Part shown: positions 1 through 7,007 of the stretch, piece by piece
Position numbering within the stretch: position 1 is the first letter of the stretch
Layout: each line of letters begins with the position of its first letter
Translations under genes and position numbers: made by a program
Notes under the pieces: generated by a model
The model's database searches: none
What the model was told of the DNA's origin: nothing
Seen by the model: only the letters and a program-made list of their open reading frames with translations
Origin: Nitrospirota bacterium
GTDB taxonomy: Bacteria; Nitrospirota; Thermodesulfovibrionia; Thermodesulfovibrionales; UBA6898
Direction: 5' to 3'
Assembly: GCA_021814065.1 (NCBI GenBank)
Contig: JAKAIZ010000007.1
Location: 1 to 34,502 of the forward strand
Length of the DNA stretch: 34,502 bases

Positions 1-19
1 AAAGAAGGACGCCGAGGGT

Positions 20-427
20 TTACTTAACGTGCCGGACCAGACTTTCAACTTTGAGCTTGCTGTGACGGGCGATTGTGTCGAAATGAGCATCCGCATGCAG
101 GAGGACAGCATCATTGTCGATGGCAGACGCGGCGATCAGGATGTCAGTAGCGGGGATGTTAGCGCCTTTGCCATTGAGGTCATACGCCATGCGTGAAGCC
201 GCGTCCCATAGACGCTTTTCCATCTCAATATAATGCAGGCCATCAAGCCTGTCTTTAAGGCGGCCATATTCCTTATCATTGCGGACGCCGCCAAGAAGTT
301 CCAGCTCAATTATACCGTTGATTGCAACGTCGCTTTCTATCAGCGCCTGCCCCACCCGCTCCTTAACAAGGGGAAGGAAATTCCTTCTTAGGGCAAAGAT
401 CCATACCGAGGTATCGATAATCACCAT
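20..427 (-). CDS. vapC: PIN-domain ribonuclease toxin, VapC family
   Basis: 135-aa PIN-domain protein, predicted to be the toxin of a type II toxin-antitoxin pair acting as a metal-dependent RNase in the cytoplasm. The first acidic residue is in the N-terminal MVIIDTSVW (D5), glutamates lie around residues 40-44 (IIELELL), and further aspartates are in the PATDILIAASA segment and after it. These match the usual PIN layout of acidic residues around a divalent metal, and the length is typical of VapC. The ATG follows the stop codon of the upstream antitoxin gene with no spacer, so the two genes should be co-transcribed and translationally coupled. The target RNA cannot be predicted from sequence. 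Confidence 0.9.
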   Translation of the reverse strand: MVIIDTSVWIFALRRNFLPLVKERVGQALIESDVAINGIIELELLGGVRNDKEYGRLKDRLDGLHYIEMEKRLWDAASRMAYDLNGKGANIPATDILIAASAIDNDAVLLHADAHFDTIARHSKLKVESLVRHVK

Positions 428-634
428 CTATTTCGAGGCCCGGTTCTTCTTGAGGTCTTCCAGAGTAAGATCCAAAGAAAAGGTCCCCAGCTCGCTCCGA
501 AGGCGCTCACGGTTCTTGGCCCTTAGCAGTGCCCGCAGCCCTTTTTCGATCACTTCCTTTTTCGTTCTGATATTCGTCTCCCGAAGGGCCGCCTGCATCA
601 ATTCCTCATCGATCTCGACAGTAGTCTTTCCCAT
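428..634 (-). CDS. vapB: VapB-type antitoxin (ribbon-helix-helix)
   Basis: 68-aa antitoxin, first gene of the vapB-vapC pair. The N-terminus (MGKTTVEIDEELMQAAL) reads as the beta strand and first helix of a MetJ/Arc-like ribbon-helix-helix DNA-binding domain. The segment NIRTKKEVIEKGLRALL is the second helix of that family (VapB_antitoxin, PF09957 type). The charged C-terminal tail (LEDLKKNRASK) would be the toxin-neutralising part. A good ribosome binding site (AAAAGGAGA) lies just before the ATG. An upstream palindrome overlaps the promoter and is the expected autoregulatory operator. Confidence 0.88.
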   Translation of the reverse strand: MGKTTVEIDEELMQAALRETNIRTKKEVIEKGLRALLRAKNRERLRSELGTFSLDLTLEDLKKNRASK

Positions 635-660
635 GACATCTCCTTTTATGTATCCTTATT

Positions 661-691
661 ACATACTAAAGTATGTCATGCAATATGTCAA
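661..691 (-). promoter_or_regulatory. vapBC promoter with overlapping operator palindrome
   Basis: On the minus strand a consensus -35 TTGACA (686-691) is followed after exactly 17 nt by TAGTAT (663-668) as -10. A perfect inverted repeat, ACATACT-AA-AGTATGT (661-676), covers the -10 box. A VapB dimer bound here would block RNA polymerase, as is usual for TA autoregulation. That the site is bound is inference; the palindrome and the promoter geometry are visible. Confidence 0.7.
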
Positions 692-833
692 GATGGATGT
701 CTGAGACACTTCTGCATCCCCCCTCCGCAATTTCATTCAAATGTGATACTCTCCGCCTGGCCCCTACAGTCTACGATCGATCTTATATTTCATATTTCCA
801 GGATTTTCATCATCTTAAAGTCTTTTTTTAAGT

Positions 834-912
834 CCGTCATTCCGCAGTCTTTAGGCGGGAATCCATTTTTAAGAAAGCATGGATGCCCGACTGAGAGCCT
901 CGGGCATGACGG
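834..912. repeat. REP-like double-hairpin element
   Basis: The element is bounded by CCGTCAT (834-840) and ATGACGG (906-912), which are inverted copies. Inside are ATTCCGC...GGCGGGAAT (imperfect stem) and a perfect 8-bp stem, ATGCCCGA (883-890) with TCGGGCAT (900-907). This is the look of the small dispersed palindromic repeats (cgtcattcc...gggaatcc...gggcatgacg) found in many deltaproteobacterial and Nitrospirota genomes. It sits between the two toxin-antitoxin modules. Apart from this element and the flanking promoters, the 488-bp stretch 635-1122 shows no gene. Confidence 0.6.
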
Positions 913-1052
913 AAAAAGAACTATGACCTGGAGGTAACATTCGGTGAACTCCAACATAAGGAGTGTCATCAGTCTCAAAAGCCGTCAATCAGGCTTTTGT
1001 GGCTGTTAATTTACAATCGTTATACAACTGGAAGGTTAATGTCCCGGAATAT

Positions 1053-1081
1053 TTGACATTTCACTCCATTTGTATTACCTT
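1053..1081 (+). promoter_or_regulatory. possible promoter of the second TA module
   Basis: A consensus TTGACA (1053-1058) lies 64 bp before the antitoxin start. With a 17-nt spacer the -10 would be TACCTT (1076-1081), a poor match, so only the -35 half is convincing. Confidence 0.3.
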
Positions 1082-1122
1082 AATATCAACTGTTTAACAT
1101 TATCACCAGGAGTTAGACGCCC

Positions 1123-1350
1123 ATGGCAAAGGTAAGAACATTGGCGAAGGGACAGATTGTTATCCCCGCCGACATAAGAAAAAGGTATCACATCGAACCC
1201 GGGACAGAGATGCAGATCATGGAATACGGTGGAATCATTTATCTTGTCCCGCCTGTCGACGATCCCGTCAAGGCAGCCTGCGGCATCCTGCCGCCGGAAC
1301 CGTCCCTTTCCGGCAAACTTCTTAAGGAACGCAAGAGCGATTTCAGATAA
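1123..1350 (+). CDS. AbrB/MazE-fold antitoxin
   Basis: 75-aa protein. Its first ~45 residues fit the SpoVT/AbrB swapped-hairpin DNA-binding fold: the signature KGQIVIPADIRKRYHI followed by GTEMQIMEYGGIIYLVP. The remaining tail (about residues 47-75) is proline- and charge-rich, as expected for a toxin-wrapping antitoxin tail. AGGAG lies upstream of the ATG. It overlaps the following PIN toxin gene by one base (TAATG), a typical coupled antitoxin-toxin arrangement. The antitoxin belongs to a different fold class from the ribbon-helix-helix antitoxin 500 bp away. Confidence 0.87.
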   Translation: MAKVRTLAKGQIVIPADIRKRYHIEPGTEMQIMEYGGIIYLVPPVDDPVKAACGILPPEPSLSGKLLKERKSDFR

Positions 1351-1754
1351 TGCCGAAGGGGCCTTTTATCTTCGATAGTCATGCACTTCTGAAGTTCTTT
1401 CAGAAGGAAAAGGGATATGAAAAGGTCGTCAGTCTGCTTCAGGAGATAAGAAAAAGCGGTGCAAGAAAATATTTAAACGCAATAAACCTTGGCGAGATCA
1501 TCTACTGCACAAAAAGGGAGTTCGGCGACCAAAAGAAGCTGGAGGTGCTCGCCAATATCGAAAGGCTCAACTTTCTGATCCTGCCTACGCCTAACGATCT
1601 CATTTTCAGGGCCTCTGAAATCAAGGCGCAATTCAGCCTTTCCTATGCCGACTGTTTCGTAGTCGCCTCTGCCCAGGAGCATAAGGCTGCTATCGTGACG
1701 GGTGACCCGGAATTCAAGAAAGTGGAACATTTGGCAACAGTTATCTGGCTCTAA
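1350..1754 (+). CDS. vapC: PIN-domain ribonuclease toxin, VapC family
   Basis: 134-aa PIN-domain toxin partner of the AbrB-type antitoxin. Metal-ligand candidates in order are the aspartate in FIFDSHALL (D9), the glutamate in NLGEIIYC, the aspartate in SYADCFVVASA and the aspartate in TGDPEF. This is the canonical spacing for VapC-like toxins. The start codon shares its A with the antitoxin stop. It ends 21 bp from the end of ileS, which is convergent, with no clear terminator hairpin between them. The protein is only remotely similar to the other VapC in the window, so the two modules are not a recent duplication. Confidence 0.88.
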   Translation: MPKGPFIFDSHALLKFFQKEKGYEKVVSLLQEIRKSGARKYLNAINLGEIIYCTKREFGDQKKLEVLANIERLNFLILPTPNDLIFRASEIKAQFSLSYADCFVVASAQEHKAAIVTGDPEFKKVEHLATVIWL

Positions 1755-1775
1755 GGAAGCCTGGGAAAAAGAACC

Positions 1776-4577
1776 TCAACCCTTTACCACCGGATAACAC
1801 CTTTCGCAGAGCTCGGGTTCGTCCGCAAAACTGCCGACCTTGGTCGACCAATTCCAGCACCGCTGGCATTTGTCACCCGGCGCACGCTCCACCAACACCT
1901 GAAGCCCTTCGATATTGGTGCTTTCATAGGCACCCGGCAAGGCATCCCCGGTAATCTCAGCGGCGGAAACCAGGAGCAGCGCAGGTAAAAAGTCCGTGTA
2001 CGCCGCGGCGAGGGTCCGGTATTTCTCCGGCAGCCGGATCTTCACCTTTGCCTCCAGCGGATTGCCTATGAACTTCTCCGCCCTCTTGATCTCAAGCGCC
2101 TTATTGATCTCGTTTCTGAGATCGAGAAGATCTTTCCATTTTTCCTCCAGTTCGTTATCCAGGAACTCCTCTTTCACAACCGGGAAATTGGAAAGAAATA
2201 CTGATTCTACCTCTTCACTTTTTACTTTTAACTTTTCACTTTTCAGATATCCCCATACCTCTTCCGCCGTAAATGAAAGGACAGGTGCCATCAGCCCGGT
2301 CAGCGTCATAAGTATCTCCCACAACACCCATTGGCCCGCCCGCCGTTCGGCTGAGTCCGCCTTTGCAGTATACAATCTGTCCTTCAGCACATCCAGATAG
2401 ATGGAACTCATGTCGACGACGCAGAAATTATGGATAGAGTGGAAGACCTCATGGAAATCGAAATTGTCATAGGCCCGCGTCACACGGACTATGACGTTCT
2501 GCAGCCTGCTCATCGCCCACCGGTCGATCTCCTGCAGGCCGTCGCGGTAGTCACCGTGGTCGAAATCATGGAGATTGCCGAGCAGGAACCTGCAGGTATT
2601 CCTTATCTTCCTGTAGGCCTCCGTAAGCCTGTTCAGTATCTCCTTCGATATCCTTATGTCGTCTTTATAATCCTCCGCAGAGACCCATATGCGTAATATC
2701 TCTGCCCCAAACCCTTTGATGATCTCCTGCGGCGCGATCACATTGCCGAGAGATTTGGACATTTTCTTCCCCGCGCCGTCCACCACAAAACCGTGGGTAA
2801 GCACGGTACGATAGGGCGCGCTGCCCCTCGCACCTACCGAGGTGAGCAGAGAACTCTGGAACCATCCCCTGTGCTGGTCGCTTCCCTCAAGATACATATC
2901 CGCCGGCCACAAGAGTCTATCGTCCCTCTCGACGACCGCCGCGTGGCTGACCCCGGAATCGAACCAGACGTCGAGGATGTCCATCTCCTTGCCGAAATCG
3001 CTTTTCCCGCATTTTCTGCAGACATAATCCCGGGGGAGAAATTCTCCTGCGTCCTTCGTGAACCAGATGTCGGCCCCGCTGCTCTCTACCTGAGAAGTGA
3101 TCCCGTCAAGGACGCCCTCGTCTTCGACAAAAGTTCCGCACTCGCGGCAACGGACCATCATGATCGGAACGCCCCAACTCCGCTGCCTCGATATACACCA
3201 GTCCGGCCTGTTACTGACCATCCCGTAGATCCTCTCCCTGCCCCACTTCGGGATCCAGCTGACCTTATCTATCTCTTCAAGGCACTTCTTACGGAGGTCA
3301 TTGAACTCAACCGAGATAAACCACTGTTCGGTGGCACGGAAGATGACCGCCTTCTTGCACCTCCAGCAGTGCGGATATGAGTGCGTAATCTTTTCTTCTT
3401 TCACCAAGGCATGCCTGTCTTTGAGGGTCTCGATGATGACGGCATTCGCCTTAAATACAAACTGACCTTCCAGGTCCCCGGCCTGCTTCGTAAACTTCCC
3501 CTTGTCATCGACCGGGGCATAGATGTCCAGGCCGTATTTCAGTCCCACCTCGTAATCGTCTTCGCCGTGACCGGGGGCGATATGCACGATACCCGTGCCG
3601 TCTTCGAGAGAAACGAACTCCGCGAGAACCGCGCGAGACTGCCTCGCGACAAAGGGGTGCTCCGCAAGCATTCCCTCCAGTTCCTTGCCGCGAATCGTCG
3701 CGAGGACAGTCCCCTCAAGGCCTATCTTCTCCTTCAGGGCCTCCCGCCTGCCCGCTGCGACTATGTATACCTCGCCATCCTGTTCGACAGCAGCATAATC
3801 AAAATCCGGGTGGAAGGCGATTGCAAGATTCGCTGGCAACGTCCAGGGCGTCGTGGTCCATATGATCACCGACACCTTCTTCCCCTTGAGGGAGGGCAGA
3901 TATTTAGATATGTTTTCCTCATTCACCCCGAATTTTACGTAAACCGAAGGTGATTCCTTGTCGGCATACTCCACCTCCGCCTCGGCAAGAGCCGTGACGC
4001 AGGACGGACACCAGTGCACCGGCTTCTTGCCCTTATATACTGACTTGTTCTTTACGAACTTGAAGAACTCTCTGACAATCGCACCTTCGTATCCAAACGA
4101 CATCGTGAGATACGGGTTGTCCCAGTCGCCGAAGACGCCGAGCCGCTTGAACTCCTCTCTCTGGATGTCGACAAACTGCGCCGCATATTCCCTGCAAAGC
4201 TTCCGCTTCTCGATAATGTCGATCTTGTCCTTTTTATCACCGAGGTTCTTGTCGACCTGAAGTTCGATAGGCAGGCCATGGCAGTCCCATCCCGGCACAT
4301 AAGGAGCAGAGGCCCCTTTCATCGATTGATACTTAACGATGATGTCTTTCAGGACCTTGTTCAGGGCGTGGCCCATATGGATATGCCCGTTGGCGTAAGG
4401 GGGGCCGTCGTGCAGGATATACCGCAGGCCGGTCTCCTTGCGGGTCTCAAGCATTTTCTCATAGACATTCCTGTCGGCCCAATATTTCAGCGTCTCCGGT
4501 TCACGCTGCGAAAGGTTCGCTTTCATCGGGAATGCAGTCTGTGGAAGGTTCAGTGTGTCTTTGTAATCTTTGGCCAT
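1776..4577 (-). CDS. ileS: isoleucyl-tRNA synthetase
   Basis: Class I aminoacyl-tRNA synthetase charging tRNA-Ile in the cytoplasm. The HIGH signature appears as HMGH (residues 67-70) after PPYANGHI, and the KMSKS loop as KKMSKSLGN near residue 600. An editing (CP1) domain lies between, with the typical TTTPWTLPANLAIAFHP segment. Four C-terminal cysteines (CQRCW ... CERC) form the expected zinc site. About 933 aa is normal for bacterial IleS. I start at ATG 4577 rather than the upstream TTG, because MAKDYKDTLNLPQTAFPM is the usual N-terminus. There is no Shine-Dalgarno before it. A lysine-rich stretch (YLKSEKLKVKSEEVES) encoded by heptamer repeats interrupts the anticodon-domain region. Confidence 0.97.
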   Translation of the reverse strand: MAKDYKDTLNLPQTAFPMKANLSQREPETLKYWADRNVYEKMLETRKETGLRYILHDGPPYANGHIHMGHALNKVLKDIIVKYQSMKGASAPYVPGWDCHGLPIELQVDKNLGDKKDKIDIIEKRKLCREYAAQFVDIQREEFKRLGVFGDWDNPYLTMSFGYEGAIVREFFKFVKNKSVYKGKKPVHWCPSCVTALAEAEVEYADKESPSVYVKFGVNEENISKYLPSLKGKKVSVIIWTTTPWTLPANLAIAFHPDFDYAAVEQDGEVYIVAAGRREALKEKIGLEGTVLATIRGKELEGMLAEHPFVARQSRAVLAEFVSLEDGTGIVHIAPGHGEDDYEVGLKYGLDIYAPVDDKGKFTKQAGDLEGQFVFKANAVIIETLKDRHALVKEEKITHSYPHCWRCKKAVIFRATEQWFISVEFNDLRKKCLEEIDKVSWIPKWGRERIYGMVSNRPDWCISRQRSWGVPIMMVRCRECGTFVEDEGVLDGITSQVESSGADIWFTKDAGEFLPRDYVCRKCGKSDFGKEMDILDVWFDSGVSHAAVVERDDRLLWPADMYLEGSDQHRGWFQSSLLTSVGARGSAPYRTVLTHGFVVDGAGKKMSKSLGNVIAPQEIIKGFGAEILRIWVSAEDYKDDIRISKEILNRLTEAYRKIRNTCRFLLGNLHDFDHGDYRDGLQEIDRWAMSRLQNVIVRVTRAYDNFDFHEVFHSIHNFCVVDMSSIYLDVLKDRLYTAKADSAERRAGQWVLWEILMTLTGLMAPVLSFTAEEVWGYLKSEKLKVKSEEVESVFLSNFPVVKEEFLDNELEEKWKDLLDLRNEINKALEIKRAEKFIGNPLEAKVKIRLPEKYRTLAAAYTDFLPALLLVSAAEITGDALPGAYESTNIEGLQVLVERAPGDKCQRCWNWSTKVGSFADEPELCERCYPVVKG
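2216..2243. repeat. four heptamer tandem repeats inside ileS
   Basis: Four consecutive 7-bp units CACTTTT, TACTTTT, AACTTTT, CACTTTT (plus strand) lie in frame inside ileS and encode the KSEKLKVKSEE part of the protein. Related heptamers form the spacer between acsC and acsD at 17759-17826. Confidence 0.75.
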
Positions 4578-4584
4578 AACGTAC

Positions 4585-4614
4585 AAATTACCATTACCCG
4601 CTTTTTGTTGTCAA
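4585..4614 (-). promoter_or_regulatory. possible ileS promoter giving a leaderless start
   Basis: TTGACA (4609-4614, minus strand) and a weak -10 TAATTT (4585-4590) are 18 nt apart. Transcription would begin at about the ileS ATG at 4577, which itself lacks a ribosome binding site. Both facts would fit a leaderless mRNA, but the -10 matches only three of six consensus bases. Confidence 0.3.
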
Positions 4615-4678
4615 GCAAAGTGACGCCAAAAAGCCGGCGCGACGCGGCGAACGTCCAGCAGACACCCAGAGCCGGACA

Positions 4679-5437
4679 TTATCCTGTCGTCCCGGCTTCC
4701 TCAACTTCCTTTCGAGGCTTAATTACCCAGATATTCCCGAATTCCTTTTCCTGATAAGCCCGCGCCAGTCCGAGTCGTAAAAGCTCGAGCAAGGCAAGGA
4801 ACGTCACGATCAACTGAGTCCTATTCGCAGTATCCCTGAAGAGTTCCTCAAATCTTATGCTCTCCGTATTCTCAAGAAGATCTACGATCAGGAACATCTT
4901 GTCCTTGACCGTTAGCGTTTCCCTGGTAATCGTTCGTACCTCTGGAGGGGCGGACTCAAGCATCTTCTTAAAAGCACCCAGCAGGTCGAAGATATTCACA
5001 TCGAAGAGGGAGGGTTCAGAAAGCTCTTCGGTCTCTTCTTCTTCCTCCTCCTTTGCCGGCTCCCGCGCGAAGACCAGCAACGATTCCTCTTCCCTCTCCC
5101 GAAGGATGGACGCCGCATCCTTGTATGCGCGGTATTCCAAAAGTCTCTGCACGAGTTCAAGACGCGGGTCTAACTCTTCCGTACTGGCTTCGTCTTTTTC
5201 TTCCGGGGGCAGCAGCATCCTGGACTTGATATGAATAAGCGTGGCAGCCATGACCAGAAACTCGCCCGCTATCTCAAGGTTCAGTTCCTTCATTATCTCA
5301 ATGTAGTCAAGATATCGCCTCGTGATGAACGAGATTGGGATATCGTAAATATCTATCTTGTTTTCCCTGATGAGGTGGAGGAGCAGATCGAGAGGTCCCT
5401 CGAACGCGGGCAGTTTTATGTTATATATGTCTTCCAT
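4679..5437 (-). CDS. scpA: segregation and condensation protein A
   Basis: 252-aa kleisin subunit of the bacterial SMC-ScpAB condensin. The N-terminal family signature is clear (YNIKLPAFEGPLDLLLHLI, then IDIYDIPISFITRRYLDY). A hydrophobic helix with IKSRMLLPP and an acidic middle (residues ~80-140) follow, then the C-terminal winged-helix region (VTFLALLELLRLGLARAYQ) that contacts SMC heads. I start at the ATG giving MEDIYNIKLPAFEG; an in-frame ATG 18 codons upstream would add residues not usual for the family. Neither start has a good Shine-Dalgarno. scpB, often the next gene, is absent; ileS follows after 101 bp in the same direction. Confidence 0.93.
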   Translation of the reverse strand: MEDIYNIKLPAFEGPLDLLLHLIRENKIDIYDIPISFITRRYLDYIEIMKELNLEIAGEFLVMAATLIHIKSRMLLPPEEKDEASTEELDPRLELVQRLLEYRAYKDAASILREREEESLLVFAREPAKEEEEEETEELSEPSLFDVNIFDLLGAFKKMLESAPPEVRTITRETLTVKDKMFLIVDLLENTESIRFEELFRDTANRTQLIVTFLALLELLRLGLARAYQEKEFGNIWVIKPRKEVEEAGTTG

Positions 5438-5599
5438 GCAGGCACAAAATATTGCAGATATTTTACCAGATTGGGACAAAATTAACCCCATCAGCGCAGG
5501 TTTCTTCCTGAGAGCAGGGCCTTCTGCCTTCCAGAGGCCGTCTTGTTTGCAGCAATAAAGTATATTTGCTTAAACGACTAAAGAATTGTATGCTATGTC

Positions 5600-6388
5600 A
5601 TGCACGCGACATATTGCCTGCTGTCCTCACTTCTTCTTCTGTCGATCCTCGCGCAGCCCTCGTATGCCGCAATATCTCAATCGTTTTATTTCGACCAGGA
5701 GGGCAATCCGCTGTCGGGAGGTCCTGCCGCGGTCCCCTCAGATTCTTCGCAGACCTCGCTCTCCTCTGTCCCCACGGGAGTAGTGCTGCGCCGAGGCATC
5801 GTCTATGAGTATTATCCCGTCAATGGAAAGTCCTTCTCTGAAATCGTAACGTCCGTGCAGGAGAACGGCCCATACATTGCCGGTGCTAAGAGACGGCTGC
5901 CTACCAGGATGAAATGGCGCTTCGGGATCTCCTACGAATACGATTTTACTTCCGCCCTGGATGAAGAGGATACGGCGGTCCATGTTTCCCTCGAAGTCAA
6001 AGACATCAAAGTCACTTACGGCATTACTGTCACACTACCGTCCCTGATCGACAATACCTCGCTGAACCCGATCGAGAGAAATCTCTGGAAAAATCTCTTT
6101 CTGCAGTTCCTCGAACATGAGTACGACCACGTCGATATCATCGAAGACATCGCGACTGCGGACGAGGCAAAAAAGAGTCTGGCCGAGATTAATTATCTTA
6201 TTTTCGATTACCGCGACGGACTCGACATCGACAACACGATAGGTACGTTTCTGAAAGATGAGACCGCAAAGGCTGCCAAGGAGATGTCCCGGAATATACG
6301 GGAGAGGTTGAACGAATACGACCGGCTGACGGATTTTGGAAATAAACATTCCCTGCGAGACTCTTTTTTCAGACCGGAAAAAAAATAG
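5600..6388 (+). CDS. secreted HExxH protein, DUF922-like putative metalloprotease
   Basis: 262 aa. A signal peptide is evident (MHATYCLLSSLLLLSILAQP, cleavage probably after SYA at residue 23), so the protein is exported. The segment YEYYPVNGKSFSEIVTSVQE near residue 70 and the HEYDH motif at 173-177 (an HExxH zincin-type zinc motif) resemble the DUF922 family of putative secreted Zn-dependent proteases. The residues from ~110 to 170 form alternating beta strands as in that family. The C-terminal 60 residues are charged and helical. Substrate and role are unknown. It stands alone on the plus strand, divergent from scpA and convergent with the TPR gene 27 bp away. The DUF922 assignment is from memory of the motif, not from a search. 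Confidence 0.75.
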   Translation: MHATYCLLSSLLLLSILAQPSYAAISQSFYFDQEGNPLSGGPAAVPSDSSQTSLSSVPTGVVLRRGIVYEYYPVNGKSFSEIVTSVQENGPYIAGAKRRLPTRMKWRFGISYEYDFTSALDEEDTAVHVSLEVKDIKVTYGITVTLPSLIDNTSLNPIERNLWKNLFLQFLEHEYDHVDIIEDIATADEAKKSLAEINYLIFDYRDGLDIDNTIGTFLKDETAKAAKEMSRNIRERLNEYDRLTDFGNKHSLRDSFFRPEKK

Positions 6389-6415
6389 CCGAGATGCGTC
6401 GAGCCTGATTTTCCG

Positions 6416-6724
6416 CTACCGGCCGCCTTTTTTAAGCATTTGATCGGCTTTAGGTGAGACATCCGGATCTATAAAATATGCCTCCGAGAAATATTTTCTG
6501 GACTGCCCGAATTTTTTAAGTTTATACTCCGCATAACCCAGCAGATAATACCCCACCGGGTCAGGGATCTCAGACACATATTTTTTGAAAGCAACCTCGG
6601 CCTTCCGGAAATCTCTGCTGCGGTAATACCTGATCCCTTTTTCGAAATCCTCATTCCCCGCAAAAGACTGCGAAAATAGTATCAAAACAAGGACAAGAAC
6701 AATACCAGCAGACAGGGCTTTCAT
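6416..6724 (-). CDS. small exported tetratricopeptide-repeat protein
   Basis: 102 aa. The N-terminus is a signal peptide (MKALSAGIVLVLVLILFSQS, cleavage near SFA-G). The mature part contains about two TPR-like helical hairpins: FEKGIRYYRSRDFRKAEVAF and GYYLLGYAEYKLKKFGQSRK, with the usual G/Y, A and F positions, followed by a third partial helix. Such short TPR proteins act as periplasmic scaffolds, but no partner can be named. The start is supported by a strong purine-rich site (GGGGGAAGAG) directly before the ATG. Confidence 0.8.
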   Translation of the reverse strand: MKALSAGIVLVLVLILFSQSFAGNEDFEKGIRYYRSRDFRKAEVAFKKYVSEIPDPVGYYLLGYAEYKLKKFGQSRKYFSEAYFIDPDVSPKADQMLKKGGR

Positions 6725-6777
6725 ATCTCTTCCCCCTTCGCAACTCTGAATTTTTGCCGCCTTTCGAATTTAAATAT

Positions 6778-6805
6778 ATCATACCGGCCGTGATAATGAA
6801 AGCAA
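6778..6805 (-). promoter_or_regulatory. possible promoter of the small TPR gene
   Basis: On the minus strand TTGCTT (6800-6805) and TATGAT (6778-6783, five of six consensus bases) are separated by 16 nt, about 55 bp before the TPR gene start. The -35 is weak. Confidence 0.35.
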
Positions 6806-6950
6806 TTATTTCGCAGTGTTACCCTCCGTTCTTTGTCGAACATATGTCAAGCAGCCCAAGAAAACGGGTACGGTCCGCAGCATTATAGAAAGTACCTGGT
6901 CGTCTGCAAAAAGAATCGCTGAGGTAACGCAGAAGCCGACTCTATAATCA

Positions 6951-6985
6951 AAAAAGGGCGGCCGGAATATCCGGCCGCCCTTTTT
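6951..6985 (-). terminator. Rho-independent terminator of the acs-nuo operon
   Basis: Perfect 15-bp stem (AAAAAGGGCGGCCGG at 6951-6965, CCGGCCGCCCTTTTT at 6971-6985) with a 5-nt loop. It begins 22 bp after the nuoG stop. On the minus strand the GC-rich stem is followed by five Ts. The symmetry means it could stop transcription from both sides. Confidence 0.92.
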
Positions 6986-7007
6986 AGTAATATATACTGA
7001 AATCTCT

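Noticed and set aside
2430-3953. Several plus-strand open frames of 190-195 codons opposite ileS
   Set aside because: They are antisense shadows of the conserved ileS frame, with no family motif.
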